Positions 34,342 through 43,465 of a stretch of DNA of 64,000 nucleotides are shown piece by piece. The translations under genes and the position numbers were made by a program. Positions within the stretch are counted from its first letter, which is position 1. Every line of letters begins with the position of its first letter. Below the pieces are notes generated by a model. That model did no database searches. It was given only the letters and a program-made list of their open reading frames with translations, and was not told the DNA's origin. The DNA is from Sediminicoccus rosea. Lineage in GTDB: Bacteria; Pseudomonadota; Alphaproteobacteria; Acetobacterales; Acetobacteraceae. The DNA lies in contig NZ_CP137852.1 of the NCBI RefSeq assembly GCF_033547095.1, positions 2,287,501 to 2,351,500 on the forward strand. The letters are read 5' to 3'.

Positions 34342-35022
34342 ATGAGCCAGGAGATCCGCCGCTCCGACTTCCTGGACGTCGCGCAGGACCGCCGCCGCGC
34401 GCTGACGCCCTCGCGCGCGCGCCAGGTGCCGCGCGCCGAACAGATCGCCCGCCGCCAGCGCCTCGTCCAGGCGATGAAGTTCCTGATGCCGCTGCTCGCC
34501 GCCGGCGTGCTCGCGCTGATGGTCTTCTGGCCCGATATCGAGGGCAGCAATTCGCGCCTCTCCTTCCGGCGCGGCCCGGCCCTGGTGCCCGAGGCGCTGC
34601 AGCTCGTCGCCCCCCGCTTCCAGGGCGTGGACGAGCTGAACCGCCCCTACACGGTCACCGCCCGCCTCGCCCGCCAGCCGGGGCAGGAGGAGGTGCTGCT
34701 GATGGAACTGCCGCGCGCCGACATCCAGCTGAATGACGGCGGCTGGGTCTATGTCGAGAGCGACCGCGGCCGCTATGACCGCGCCACCCAACTGCTCGAT
34801 CTTGAGGGCAATGTGGAACTCTATCACGACAACGGCACGCTCTTCCGCACCGAGGCGGCGGCGGTGCGGGTCAATGCCGGCACCGCCCATGGCGAAAGGC
34901 CGACCCAGGCGCAGGGCAGCTTCGGCACCATCGAATCCGAGGGCTTCGAGATGCGGGACCGCGGCGCGGTCATGATCTTCACCGGCCGCGCCCGCGCCGT
35001 GCTGGAAGGGCGCCAGCAATGA
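34342..35022 (+). CDS. lptC: LPS export ABC transporter periplasmic protein LptC
   Basis: A 226-residue single-pass inner-membrane protein. Residues 41-63 are a membrane anchor (MKFLMPLLAAGVLALMVFW), followed by a periplasmic beta-jellyroll with GRYDRATQLLDLEGNV. It passes LPS from LptBFG to LptA. It starts 13 bp after kdsD and overlaps lptA by 4 bp. Confidence 0.88.
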   Translation: MSQEIRRSDFLDVAQDRRRALTPSRARQVPRAEQIARRQRLVQAMKFLMPLLAAGVLALMVFWPDIEGSNSRLSFRRGPALVPEALQLVAPRFQGVDELNRPYTVTARLARQPGQEEVLLMELPRADIQLNDGGWVYVESDRGRYDRATQLLDLEGNVELYHDNGTLFRTEAAAVRVNAGTAHGERPTQAQGSFGTIESEGFEMRDRGAVMIFTGRARAVLEGRQQ

Positions 35023-35972
35023 GGCGCCCGCTGGCCCTGCTCGGCCTTCTCATCGCCGGTCCTGCCCTGGCCCAGGGCATCGACATGTCCCAGGGCGGGC
35101 CGGTGGACATCACCGCCACCAACGGAATCGAGTGGCGCCAGGCCGAGCAGGTGGTGGTGGCGCGTGGCGATGCACGCGCCGTGCGCGACGGCACGACCAT
35201 CGAGGCAGCGCGGCTGATTGCGCGCTACCGCTCGCAGGGCGGCGCCCAGAATGCCGGCGCCCAGAACGTTGGCGCCCAGCCGGCCGCGCGCCCCGCCGCG
35301 GCGGGCGAGACGCCGCTCAGTGGCGGTAGCGAGATCTGGCGCGTGGAGGCGGAAGGCGATGTCCGCATCTTCACGCCGACCGATACCGCCCGCGGCGACC
35401 GCGCCGTCTATGACATGGACCAGGCCGTGCTGGTGCTGACCGGCCGCGCCATCAGCTACAGCACGCCGCAGCAGGTGATCTCCGCGCGCGACAGCCTGGA
35501 ATACTGGACGCATCGGCGCATGGCGGTGGCCCGCGGCTCCGCCCTCGTCGTCACGCAGGATGGCCGGCGCATCGCGGCCGATACGCTGGTCGCCCACATG
35601 CTGGAGGACCCACCGCCGGGGGCCACGCCCGCCGGCCGCGCCGTGGCCCGCCCAGGCACCGAGGGCACGGCCGGCCCGCCCCCCGGCCAGGGCCGCATCG
35701 ATCGCATCGAGCTGTTCGGCAATGTCGAGATCCGTACGGAGGCCGAGGTGATCCGCGGCGACCGCGCGGTGTATTCGGCCGCCACCGGCCTCGCCCGCGT
35801 GCTCGGCAATGTCCGCATCACGCGGGGCGAGAACCTCGTCTCCGGCCGCGAGGCCATCGTGAACATGAACACCGGCGTCTCGCGCATCCTCTCCCAGCCA
35901 GGGCAGCGTGTGCAGGGCATCATCATTCCGCAGCAGGGGAGCGACCCTGCCTCCCCAGGAGCCAGCCGATGA
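35019..35972 (+). CDS. lptA: LPS export periplasmic protein LptA (OstA-like)
   Basis: A 317-residue exported protein with a signal peptide ([20 protein letters not shown]) and OstA repeats such as [19 protein letters not shown] and [15 protein letters not shown]. It is longer than E. coli LptA (185 aa) because of low-complexity Ala/Gln and Pro/Gly inserts near residues 70-95 and 190-230. It forms the periplasmic bridge for LPS. ATGA overlaps join it to lptC and lptB. Confidence 0.87.
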   Translation: MRRPLALLGLLIAGPALAQGIDMSQGGPVDITATNGIEWRQAEQVVVARGDARAVRDGTTIEAARLIARYRSQGGAQNAGAQNVGAQPAARPAAAGETPLSGGSEIWRVEAEGDVRIFTPTDTARGDRAVYDMDQAVLVLTGRAISYSTPQQVISARDSLEYWTHRRMAVARGSALVVTQDGRRIAADTLVAHMLEDPPPGATPAGRAVARPGTEGTAGPPPGQGRIDRIELFGNVEIRTEAEVIRGDRAVYSAATGLARVLGNVRITRGENLVSGREAIVNMNTGVSRILSQPGQRVQGIIIPQQGSDPASPGASR

Positions 35973-36760
35973 ACCAGATGGGCCAGACGCCAGGGCCGGC
36001 CGCGGCCGGCAAGCCCGCCCTCTCGGCCATCGAAGGTTCGGGCGGGCTGGTCGCGACCGGCCTTGGCAAGCGCTACAAGAAGCGCCCGGTGGTGCGGAAC
36101 GTCTCGATCTCGCTCAAGCGGGGCGAGGCGGTGGGCCTGCTCGGCCCCAATGGCGCGGGCAAGACCACGACCTTCTACATGATCACCGGCCTCGTTCAGC
36201 CCGAGGAGGGCACGGTGATGATGGACGGCGCCGATGTGACGCGCCTGCCCATGTATCGCCGCGCGCGCCTCGGCCTCGGCTACCTGCCGCAGGAGGCGTC
36301 CATCTTCCGTGGCCTCTCGGTCGAGCAGAACATCCTCGCCGCGCTCGAGGTGGTGGAGCCGCTGCGCGACCGGCGCGAGCAGATGCTGGAAAGCCTCATG
36401 GCGGAATTCGGCATCTCGCACCTGCGGCGCGCGCCGGCTTTGGCGCTTTCGGGCGGCGAGCGGCGGCGTTGCGAGATCGCGCGCGCGCTCGCCACGCATC
36501 CCTCCTACATCCTGCTGGACGAGCCGCTGGCCGGCATCGACCCGATCGCGGTGGCCGAGATCCGTGACCTGGTGAAGCACCTGAAGAATCGCGGCATCGG
36601 CGTGCTCATCACCGACCACAATGTGCGCGAGACGCTGGAGATCATCGACCGCGCCTACATCATGCATGACGGCCAGGTGCTGATGGAGGGCCTGCCGCAC
36701 GAGATCGTGGCGCATGAGGGCGTGCGCCGCGTCTATCTCGGCGAGAAGTTCAGCCTCTAG
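35969..36760 (+). CDS. lptB: LPS export ABC transporter ATP-binding protein LptB
   Basis: A 263-residue ABC ATPase with Walker [13 protein letters not shown]-loop [15 protein letters not shown], signature [15 protein letters not shown] and Walker [12 protein letters not shown]. The hallmark Lpt[12 protein letters not shown] segment is intact. A non-conserved N-terminal extension of about 25 residues is present. It powers LPS extraction with LptFG, which are encoded elsewhere. rpoN follows after 53 bp, the usual gene order. Confidence 0.95.
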   Translation: MNQMGQTPGPAAAGKPALSAIEGSGGLVATGLGKRYKKRPVVRNVSISLKRGEAVGLLGPNGAGKTTTFYMITGLVQPEEGTVMMDGADVTRLPMYRRARLGLGYLPQEASIFRGLSVEQNILAALEVVEPLRDRREQMLESLMAEFGISHLRRAPALALSGGERRRCEIARALATHPSYILLDEPLAGIDPIAVAEIRDLVKHLKNRGIGVLITDHNVRETLEIIDRAYIMHDGQVLMEGLPHEIVAHEGVRRVYLGEKFSL

Positions 36761-36813
36761 GCCGCCATGCAAGGGGCCGCGACACCAACCAGACCAGCGC
36801 GGCGGGAGTAGGC

Positions 36814-38271
36814 ATGGCGCTCGGCCCGCGCCTCGACCTGCGCCATTCGCAGTCGCTGATGATGACGCCGCAGCTGCGGCAGGCCATCAAGCTGCTGCAA
36901 TCCTCCAACCTCGAGGTCATGGCCTTCGTGGAGGAGGAGCTGGAGCGCAACCCGCTGCTCGAGCGGGACGAGACGCATGTGGCCGTGAGCGAGACCGTGG
37001 CGGTGGCGCCCGACGCCGCCGCCATCGCCACCTCGGACACGCTGGCGGTGGGCGATGCCGCGCCGCTCGATGCCGATTTCTCCAACGTGATGGATGAGGG
37101 CGAGGCCTATCAGCCCGGCGTCGGCGCCGGCGGGCGCATGGATTTCAGTGACGACCTGTCGGGCATCGAGGCGATGGCCGCCGCCGGCCCGACGCTGCGC
37201 GAGCGCCTGGCCGAGCAGATCCGCCTGAATTTCGAGGAGGGGCGCGACCGGCTGATCGCCTCCGCGCTGCTCGCCATGGTCGAGCCCTCGGGGCGGCTCA
37301 GCCTGGATGCGACGGCGCTCGCCGCGCGGCTCGGCTGCGATGTCGCCGTGGTGGAGCGCGTGCGCCGCGCCATGCAGCGCTTCGAGCCCACCGGCATGTT
37401 CTGCGCCGATCTGCGCGAATGCCTCCAGGTCCAGCTGGAGGAGGCCGGCCGCTACGACCCCTACATGGCGCGCCTGCTGGACAACCTCCCCCTGCTGGCA
37501 CGCCGCGACATGGCGGCCCTGCGCGAGGCCTGCGGCGTGGATGCCGAGGACCTGGCCGAGATGGTGGCCGAGCTTCGCCGCCTCGACCCCAAGCCGGGGG
37601 CGGGCGGCGATGACGAGCCGCTGAACATCATCCAGCCCGACGTGCTGATGCGCCCCGATGCGGAGGGCGGCTGGATCCTGGAGCTGAACCCGGAGACGCT
37701 GCCCCGCGTGCTGGTGAACCGCGGCTTCGCCGCGCGCTGCACCGTGGGCCTGAAGGACAAGGAGCAGAAGGGCTTCCTGGCCGAACAGCTGCAAAGCGCC
37801 AATTGGCTGGTGAAGAGCCTGGAGCAGCGGGCGAACACCATCCTCAAGGTCGCCTCCGAGATCGTCCGCCGGCAGGACGCCTTCTTCCGCCACGGCGTGG
37901 GGCATCTGCGCCCCCTCATCCTGCGGGACGTGGCCGAGGAGGTGGAGATGCACGAGAGCACCGTCAGCCGCGTCACCGCCAACAAGTATATGGCGACGCC
38001 GCGCGGCATGCTGGAGCTGAAATACTTCTTCACCACGGCCATCCAGGGCACGGCGGGCGGCGAAGCGGTGAGCGCGGAGGCGGTGCGCCACCGCATCCGC
38101 GGCCTGGTGCAGGCCGAGACCTTCGAGACCGTCCTCTCGGATGACGCAATCGTATTGCGGTTGCGTGAAGAAGGCGTGGACATCGCGCGGCGGACCGTGG
38201 CCAAATACCGCGAAGCGATGCGCATCCCGTCCTCGGTGCAGCGCAAGCGCGAGAAGGCCGCCACGGCCTGA
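36814..38271 (+). CDS. rpoN: RNA polymerase sigma-54 factor RpoN
   Basis: A 485-residue sigma-54. The N-terminal activator-interacting region reads SQSLMMTPQLRQAIKLLQSS. An acidic, variable region II follows (about 55-120), then the core-binding and DNA-binding domains. The C-terminal RpoN box, ARRTVAKYREAM, lies just before the end. It directs transcription from -24/-12 promoters. A consensus promoter of that type lies upstream of this operon. Confidence 0.96.
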   Translation: MALGPRLDLRHSQSLMMTPQLRQAIKLLQSSNLEVMAFVEEELERNPLLERDETHVAVSETVAVAPDAAAIATSDTLAVGDAAPLDADFSNVMDEGEAYQPGVGAGGRMDFSDDLSGIEAMAAAGPTLRERLAEQIRLNFEEGRDRLIASALLAMVEPSGRLSLDATALAARLGCDVAVVERVRRAMQRFEPTGMFCADLRECLQVQLEEAGRYDPYMARLLDNLPLLARRDMAALREACGVDAEDLAEMVAELRRLDPKPGAGGDDEPLNIIQPDVLMRPDAEGGWILELNPETLPRVLVNRGFAARCTVGLKDKEQKGFLAEQLQSANWLVKSLEQRANTILKVASEIVRRQDAFFRHGVGHLRPLILRDVAEEVEMHESTVSRVTANKYMATPRGMLELKYFFTTAIQGTAGGEAVSAEAVRHRIRGLVQAETFETVLSDDAIVLRLREEGVDIARRTVAKYREAMRIPSSVQRKREKAATA

Positions 38272-38308
38272 AGGGGCACCCCCTGCTGGCCGGATGGCGG
38301 CTGGCCAA

Positions 38309-38333
38309 GAGCGCAGGCTTTGTGTCTGCGCTC
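38309..38333 (+). terminator. Hairpin between rpoN and hpf
   Basis: GAGCGCAG (38309-38316) and CTGCGCTC (38326-38333) form an exact 8-bp stem with a 9-nt loop in the 88-bp gap. There is no T-run. It may partially end the rpoN transcript or shape hpf translation, since the hpf start lies 27 bp downstream. Confidence 0.45.
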
Positions 38334-38359
38334 GGAATGACTGAGGGGAAGTGACCAAC

Positions 38360-38950
38360 ATGCACATCACTGTCGCCGGCAAGCAGGTCGCCACCAGCGA
38401 TGCTCTGCGCACCCATGTCGAGGATGGGCTGGGGGCGATCACGGCGAAGTATTTCGACCACGCGCTGGAGGCGCGGGTCACCTTTCGCAAGGATGCCAAG
38501 GGCAGTGCCGGGGGGCATTTCGCCTGCGACATCAACCTGCATGCGGGCCGTGGCCTGATGATGCGGGGCGAGGGGCAGGGGGTGGATGCGCACAAGGCCT
38601 TCGACCAGGCCGCGGAACATGTCGCCAAGCGCCTCAGGCGCTACCGACGCCGCGTGAACGAACACGCGCGCGGCGCCGCAAGCCAGCGCGAGCCGCAGGA
38701 GACGCTGCGCGAATACGTGGTCCAGGCCGCCGAGGATGCCGAGGAAGCGCCCGAGATCCAGGGCGCCGAGCACCCGGCCGTGGTGGCCGAGCCGCTGGGC
38801 GAGCTGCACCAGCTGACCGTGGGCGAGGCGACGATGCGCCTGGAACTGGCCGGCCACCCCGTGATCGTCTTCCGCAACCGCGCGAGCGGCGGGATCAACG
38901 TGGTCTATCGCCGCCAGGACGGGCACGTCGGCTGGATTGATCCGGGGTAA
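38360..38950 (+). CDS. hpf: Ribosome hibernation-promoting factor, long form
   Basis: A 196-residue long HPF. Residues 1-100 are the S30AE ribosome-binding domain (MHITVAGKQVATSDALRTHV), a linker follows, and residues 140-196 are the dimerisation domain with GEATMRLELAGHPVIVFRN. It makes 100S ribosome dimers in stationary phase. ATG at 38360 suits the AGGGG site better than the in-frame GTG at 38351, which is only 2 bp from it. ptsN, often the next gene, is absent. Confidence 0.9.
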   Translation: MHITVAGKQVATSDALRTHVEDGLGAITAKYFDHALEARVTFRKDAKGSAGGHFACDINLHAGRGLMMRGEGQGVDAHKAFDQAAEHVAKRLRRYRRRVNEHARGAASQREPQETLREYVVQAAEDAEEAPEIQGAEHPAVVAEPLGELHQLTVGEATMRLELAGHPVIVFRNRASGGINVVYRRQDGHVGWIDPG

Positions 38951-38969
38951 CCGATGGCCTGAGGCGCCA

Positions 38970-39031
38970 GGCGGCGGCTTTGCCGCTTGGCGGCTGGGGT
39001 CTGGAGGGCGGCGCCCTGGACCGGGCGCCGC
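38970..39031. repeat. GC-rich double-hairpin element between hpf and rnd
   Basis: GCGGC-TTT-GCCGC near 38972-38984 is followed by GGCTGGGGTC and then a 9-bp stem GCGGCGCCC (39008-39016) and GGGCGCCGC (39023-39031) with a TGGACC loop. It separates two convergent genes and can end both transcripts. Its layout (hairpin, CTGGGGTC, hairpin) matches the element at 25411-25460. Confidence 0.6.
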
Positions 39032-39037
39032 GTCTTC

Positions 39038-39676
39038 TCAATGCGAGAAAATATCCGGCTCCTCATAGCCCATCAGGTCCAGCTTCCCGCGCGCGGGCAG
39101 GAAGCGGTAGCAATCTTCGGCGAGCGCGAGCCGCCCCTCGCGCACCAGCAGCGCCTCCAGCCGCGCCCAGAGCGCGTGCAGGTGCAGCACATCGCTCGCC
39201 GCATAGGCGCATTGCTCGGGCGTGAGTTCGGGCGCGCCCCAGTCACTGGTCTGCTGCTGCTTGCTGATCTCGACGCCCAGCAGGTCGCGGCAGAGATCCT
39301 TGAGACCATGCCGGTCGGTGTAGGTGCGGACGAGCTTGGAGGCGATCTTGGTGCAGCGCACCGGCGCCACCGTCGCGCCGATCCCCTGGAACAGCGCGGC
39401 CACGTCGAAGCGCGCGAAATGGAACAGCTTCACCACCCCCGGGTCTTCCATCAGCCGCACGAGGTTGGGGGAGGGGCCGCCACCAGGGATGATCTGCACG
39501 AGATGCGCCGTGCCGTTGCCGGAGGAGAGCTGCACCAGGCAAAGTCGGTCCCGCCGCGGGTCGAGGCCCATGGTCTCGGTGTCCACGGCCACCACGCTGC
39601 CAAAGGAGAGGTCGGGCGGCAGGTCCTGGCGGTGCAGCTGGATGGGGCCGGCCGGCGTGAACATCGTCTTCGCCAT
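39038..39676 (-). CDS. rnd: Short ribonuclease D (DEDDy 3'-5' exonuclease)
   Basis: A 212-residue protein containing only the exonuclease domain. The DEDDy motifs are AVDTETMGL (motif I), FHFARFDVAAL (motif II) and YAASDVLHL (motif III). The HRDC domains of E. coli RNase D are missing, as in many alphaproteobacterial short RNase D proteins. It is convergent with hpf and is the last core-genome gene before the integrase. Confidence 0.9.
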   Translation of the reverse strand: MAKTMFTPAGPIQLHRQDLPPDLSFGSVVAVDTETMGLDPRRDRLCLVQLSSGNGTAHLVQIIPGGGPSPNLVRLMEDPGVVKLFHFARFDVAALFQGIGATVAPVRCTKIASKLVRTYTDRHGLKDLCRDLLGVEISKQQQTSDWGAPELTPEQCAYAASDVLHLHALWARLEALLVREGRLALAEDCYRFLPARGKLDLMGYEEPDIFSH

Positions 39677-39887
39677 CGTGCGGCCTCACATTCCCCGTCG
39701 AGGCGGGGCTTTCCGACTATGATTGAGGTGGTGGTGCCCAGGAAAGGCGGCGGGCGCCCTCGTTTAGCCCCGATTTCCAAGCCAAATCAATACTCCCCAT
39801 TACGGCGATATAAGTCCATTAACTGCCTGGGACTGCCCATCGTCCCATTTGTGTCCCAAATTCCGGCGGAGAAATCGGGGGGTTGGC

Positions 39888-40916
39888 ATGGCGACATTCG
39901 AGCAGCGCGGCGCGGCCTGGCGGGCGAAGGTGAGGGTGAGGGGCGCCAACCTCGCGCGGACGTTTGACACCTATGATGAGGCCCTGGCCTGGGCGAGGGC
40001 GCAAGAGGCGAAGCTCCTGGCCGGCGCCCGGGTGCAGGACGGCCAGGCCGCGTTCCTGAGCGTGGCCGACCTGATGCGCCGCTACGCCGAGGAAGTGTCA
40101 CCTGGGAAGCGGGGCGAGCGGTGGGAGGTGGTGCGGCTGACCATGATGCTGCGCGATGCCTCGTTCGGCACCGCGCTGCGGGATTACGGGCCCGAGCAGG
40201 TGGCCGATTGGCGCGACTCGCGCCTCAAGATCGTCTCCGCGGCGACCGTGAACCGGGAATTGAACCTCCTTTCCGCCGTCTTCACGACCGCCATCAAGGA
40301 CTGGCGAATCGGCCTCCAGGCCAATCCGGTTCGGCTGACCAGCCGGCCGAAGAACCCGCCGGCCCGAAAGCGGCGCGTATCCGATGACGAGATCGCGGCG
40401 ATTCGCGGGGCGCTGGGCTGGGATGGGACGACCAAGCCCGACACCTCATCCCAATGGGTGGCCTGGATGCACGCCTTTGCGGTGGAGACTGCCATGCGCC
40501 GCGGCGAGATCATGGGCATGACTTGGCGACGGGCGCACCTGAAGGCCGCCTATGTCGAATTGCTGGATGGGGAGGAGAAGGGCCGGGCCGGGCAGACCAA
40601 GACGGGCAGGGGCCGTCTGGTGCCGCTATCGCAGCGCGCTTTGGCGCTGCTGAAGATGGTAGGCGAGGGAGATGCTGACGCGCCGATCGTGCCCATCCCG
40701 GCGGGGACGGCCGATGCGCTATTCCGGCGCGCGGTGAAGGCCGCCAAGCTGGACGACCTTCATTTCCACGACAGCCGGCGCGAGGCGACAACACGCATCG
40801 CGCCGAAGGTGGGCAACCCGATGGACCTGGCGAAGATCACCGGCCACCGTGATCACCGGCAGCTGATGGATTACTATGCGCCGGATGCAACGGAGCTTGC
40901 GAAGAAGCTGGGGTAG
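39888..40916 (+). CDS. Phage-type tyrosine recombinase (integrase)
   Basis: A 342-residue integrase with a SAM-like core-binding domain (about 65-155) and a catalytic domain holding Arg in ETAMRRGEIMGM, the HxxR box FHDSRREA, a GHRDHR histidine and the tyrosine in MDYYAPD. All catalytic residues are present, so it may be active. The start at 39888 gives a normal N-terminal arm domain. It marks the left edge of the accessory region. No tRNA gene or obvious att core was found beside it. Confidence 0.9.
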   Translation: MATFEQRGAAWRAKVRVRGANLARTFDTYDEALAWARAQEAKLLAGARVQDGQAAFLSVADLMRRYAEEVSPGKRGERWEVVRLTMMLRDASFGTALRDYGPEQVADWRDSRLKIVSAATVNRELNLLSAVFTTAIKDWRIGLQANPVRLTSRPKNPPARKRRVSDDEIAAIRGALGWDGTTKPDTSSQWVAWMHAFAVETAMRRGEIMGMTWRRAHLKAAYVELLDGEEKGRAGQTKTGRGRLVPLSQRALALLKMVGEGDADAPIVPIPAGTADALFRRAVKAAKLDDLHFHDSRREATTRIAPKVGNPMDLAKITGHRDHRQLMDYYAPDATELAKKLG

Positions 40917-41660
40917 CCTTCGACGGTCCTGTCTAGATCCGGATAGACATCGGACAGTCAATCGCCTGAGCGACGCGTGAGGGATGCCTGCAACGATATC
41001 CGCGCGAAAAAACGCAAGCATGGCGGCGCCATTCTAGGCAGCCCCGCGCTAAGTAAAATCCCGCGCTATGAGACATTGCCTCGCCACGAGATACGATCAG
41101 GCCAGACTTCCAACATGCGTCATTCGGAACCGATGACGGAACGAATGCGCTGTAAGTCAATCCATACAAGGCTTTGCGAGCGTCGGCCCCCTTTCGTCCG
41201 TTGCGGCAAGGGGTGGAGTATAGGGGGGGCATAAAGGGGGGGGTCTCTAAAAAAATATACAGAGGAAAGCACCCCCATGACGAAAGTGACGAAAGGGGGG
41301 AGAGCGGGGGGGGAATACCATCTATATACATACGATAAAATTTTTTTTGTTATTATATATAGGGTTAGGCCCCCTCCCACCCCCTCCCGACCTTTCGTCA
41401 CGTTCTGTCAGGAATTGACCCCTCCGGACTGACACATCCGCAGAAGCCCAGATTTCCGTCGCGGCCATCATGGCGAGCACCAGGCCCAAATCCTCGCTTG
41501 GCCTCCCCATGATGGCGATGGTATGGGCGCAGGCGTGCCCACCACCGACGCCCGCAGGATGCAGCCCCCACCAGCCCACCAGGACGCGCCTGGAGGCCCT
41601 GGAGGCGTCAGCCGGTGTCACCGCACCCCAGGAGCCCAGCACCGCCCCAGGCGAGCGCGC
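40917..41660. other. Non-coding stretch with AT/poly-G core and GACGAAAG repeats
   Basis: No convincing gene is present in these 744 bp. Around 41217-41365 the composition departs sharply from the surroundings, with runs of 7-8 G, A7 and T8 runs, and a TATATA-rich segment. The 8-mer GACGAAAG occurs twice in tandem near 41279-41296, and its complement CTTTCGTC occurs near 41190 and 41392. The arrangement could be a replication origin or packaging site of the adjoining phage-derived element. A short 64-codon frame (41470-41664) exists but looks like chance. Confidence 0.45.
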
Positions 41661-42257
41661 ATGATGGCCAGCAAGGCAGCAGCGAAGACGCCCGCGAAGG
41701 GCAAGGCTCAGGTGAAGCCGAAGAAGAAGGCCGCAGCCAAGCCGCCAGCTCGCAAGCAGGTCGCTGCCAAGGCGCCGGCAAGCAAGCGAGGTCGCCCCAG
41801 CAGCTACGACCCGAAGCTGGCTCGCATGGCGCAGAAGCTTTGCGAGCTTGGCGCAACCGACATCGAGATCGCGGACGCCACCGGGATTGACGTGGCGACT
41901 GTCTATCGCTGGCAAGCCAGTCATCCCGAGTTCTGCGAGGCCCTAAAGACCGGCAAGGCAGCCTCGGACGAGCGCGTGGTGCGCAGTCTGTTCCCCAAGG
42001 CGACCGGCTACACCTACAACGCGGTGAAAATCCTCCAGCACGAGGGCGCCCCGGTCATCGTCTCCTACCGCGAGCATGTGCCACCCGACACCACGGCCGC
42101 GATTTTCTGGCTGAAGAACCGGCGCCGAGACGAATGGCGCGACAAGGTGGAGGTCGCTGGCTCCGCCGAGAACCCGCTGACGCTCCTCATCCAGGAAGTG
42201 CAGGGCCGCTCCCTCAAGCCCGTGCAGATCGTGGACGGGGAAGCGAGCGAAGTCTAG
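41661..42257 (+). CDS. Phage terminase small-subunit-like DNA-binding protein
   Basis: A 198-residue protein. The first 40 residues are a Lys/Ala/Pro-rich basic tail. The body begins KRGRPSSYDPKLARMAQKLC, continues through a helix-turn-helix (ATDIEIADATGIDVATVYRW) and ends with PPDTTAAIFWLKNRRRDEWR. This pattern is common in prophage small-terminase-like genes. Its stop lies directly at the edge of an IS5-type remnant, so the C-terminus may be slightly altered. The large terminase gene is missing. Confidence 0.75.
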   Translation: MMASKAAAKTPAKGKAQVKPKKKAAAKPPARKQVAAKAPASKRGRPSSYDPKLARMAQKLCELGATDIEIADATGIDVATVYRWQASHPEFCEALKTGKAASDERVVRSLFPKATGYTYNAVKILQHEGAPVIVSYREHVPPDTTAAIFWLKNRRRDEWRDKVEVAGSAENPLTLLIQEVQGRSLKPVQIVDGEASEV

Positions 42258-42266
42258 GCTCATGTT

Positions 42267-42443
42267 TCATTGACCGAGCCAGAAGATGACGGTTGCGGCG
42301 AGTGTGATGGCGCTGAAGAAGGTGCGAGCGCCGCGGTCGTAGCGCATGGCGATCCGGCGCCAGTCCTTGAGCCTGCCTAACATGATCTCAATACGGTGGC
42401 GCTGGCGATACAGCGTAGCGTCGTGCGGCATAGCGCAGGCTTG
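42267..42443 (-). pseudogene. C-terminal fragment of an IS5-family transposase
   Basis: The minus-strand frame contains HDATLYRQRHRIEIMLGRLK and DWRRIAMRYDRGARTFFSAI, which is the conserved end of IS5-type DDE transposases. The N-terminal two thirds with the catalytic aspartates are absent, and the frame upstream is unrelated. It abuts the stop of the terminase-like gene. Confidence 0.8.
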
Positions 42444-42542
42444 GCGATCAGTCATGGTCATCTCCGTCGTCGCGCAGGACTTCGTGTGCGTGTGACGGAC
42501 CATTCGCTCTACGTCGGAATAGAGCCAAGCGATTAGTGGATC

Positions 42543-42926
42543 ATGATATTGCTATGTGACAGAGCGCGCCTCACGGCCGCGCACGATCAATGTGAGGTCA
42601 GGGCCAATGCAGCGCTGATCCGCCTGGAAAATGCGGTGACCGCAACCTTCGACGCCAATGTGACAGCGGGGAACATCACCGTCACCTCGGCGCAGATGCA
42701 GCAGTCCGTGTTGATCCGAGCCATCAATGCTACCCCGGTGGGGCGTACGGTGACATTGCCGGACGTGGCGCGGGTGGTCCTTCTGCACAACAACGGGGCG
42801 AACACCCAGAGCGTGGAGTTCATCCGGGGCACGACTACGCTCACGCTGATCTTGGGACAGACGGTGATTGCGCGGCTGGATGGCACGGCGAATGGGCTGG
42901 TGTCGCTGCTGCGGGGGACGGGGTGA
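42543..42926 (+). pseudogene. Fragment of a phage structural (tail-type) gene
   Basis: A 127-codon frame. From about residue 28 it reads like the beta-rich end of phage tail proteins (NAVTATFDANVTAGNITVTS; VTLPDVARVVLLHNNGANTQ). The first 27 residues look like IS-derived or out-of-frame sequence. It is probably a tail gene truncated by the neighbouring IS5-type element. The assignment to a tail protein is inferred from sequence style and position. Confidence 0.5.
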
Positions 42927-43162
42927 TGCCAAAGATCGCGGTTAACCATCCGACGCAGGGGATCCGTGCGCGCCGATATCACTCGCCGGGCACGCTCCCA
43001 TGATTCGGCCGGCCCTCTGACGGCCGGCCTGGTGGACACCAGACGGGCTCGCCGCCATCCCCACCACCGCCTGCGATCCAACCCTCGTCCGGCGCCTTCT
43101 CGGGAGGGAAGCTGCGGCGCCGCAGCTTCGTTGCGACACCGCTGGAACTGTAGCCAGTCCGC

Positions 43163-43390
43163 TCAGGCTGCGCCCCGCACGAAAGCCAGTAGGTCGCGGT
43201 TCAGCACGTCGGCGTTTACCGTGAGCATGCCGTGCGAGAAGCCAGGATAGGTCTTCAGTGTACCGTCCTTCAGAAGCCGGACGGCGGTCCGGGCCGAGTT
43301 GTCAATTGGCACAACCTGGTCGTCCTCGCCATGCATCACCAGCGTCGGCACGGTGATCGCCTTTGACGTGCTCCCCTGGATGTATCCACT
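43163..43390 (-). pseudogene. C-terminal remnant of an alpha/beta hydrolase (haloperoxidase-like)
   Basis: The minus frame reads STSKAITVPTLVMHGEDDQV followed by VPIDNSARTAVRLLKDG and a GFSHGML with the catalytic histidine, typical of non-heme chloroperoxidase-type hydrolases. The frame loses similarity at about 43390, shortly before the IS3-type element. Nucleophile and oxyanion regions are missing. Confidence 0.75.
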
Positions 43391-43465
43391 CAGACGGAGA
43401 GTCCTCTGGGGTTGTGATCCGCGACCAATGTTTGGACCGCCGGAAGTAAGAGTTTTCCGGCTTGG

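Noticed and set aside
39677-39887. tRNA or att core beside the integrase
   Set aside because: No cloverleaf could be drawn and no convincing direct repeat was found by eye farther right; an exact repeat search over the contig would be needed.
41470-41664. 64-codon plus-strand frame before the terminase-like gene
   Set aside because: Proline/alanine-rich, no ribosome site and an equally open frame on the other strand; probably chance.
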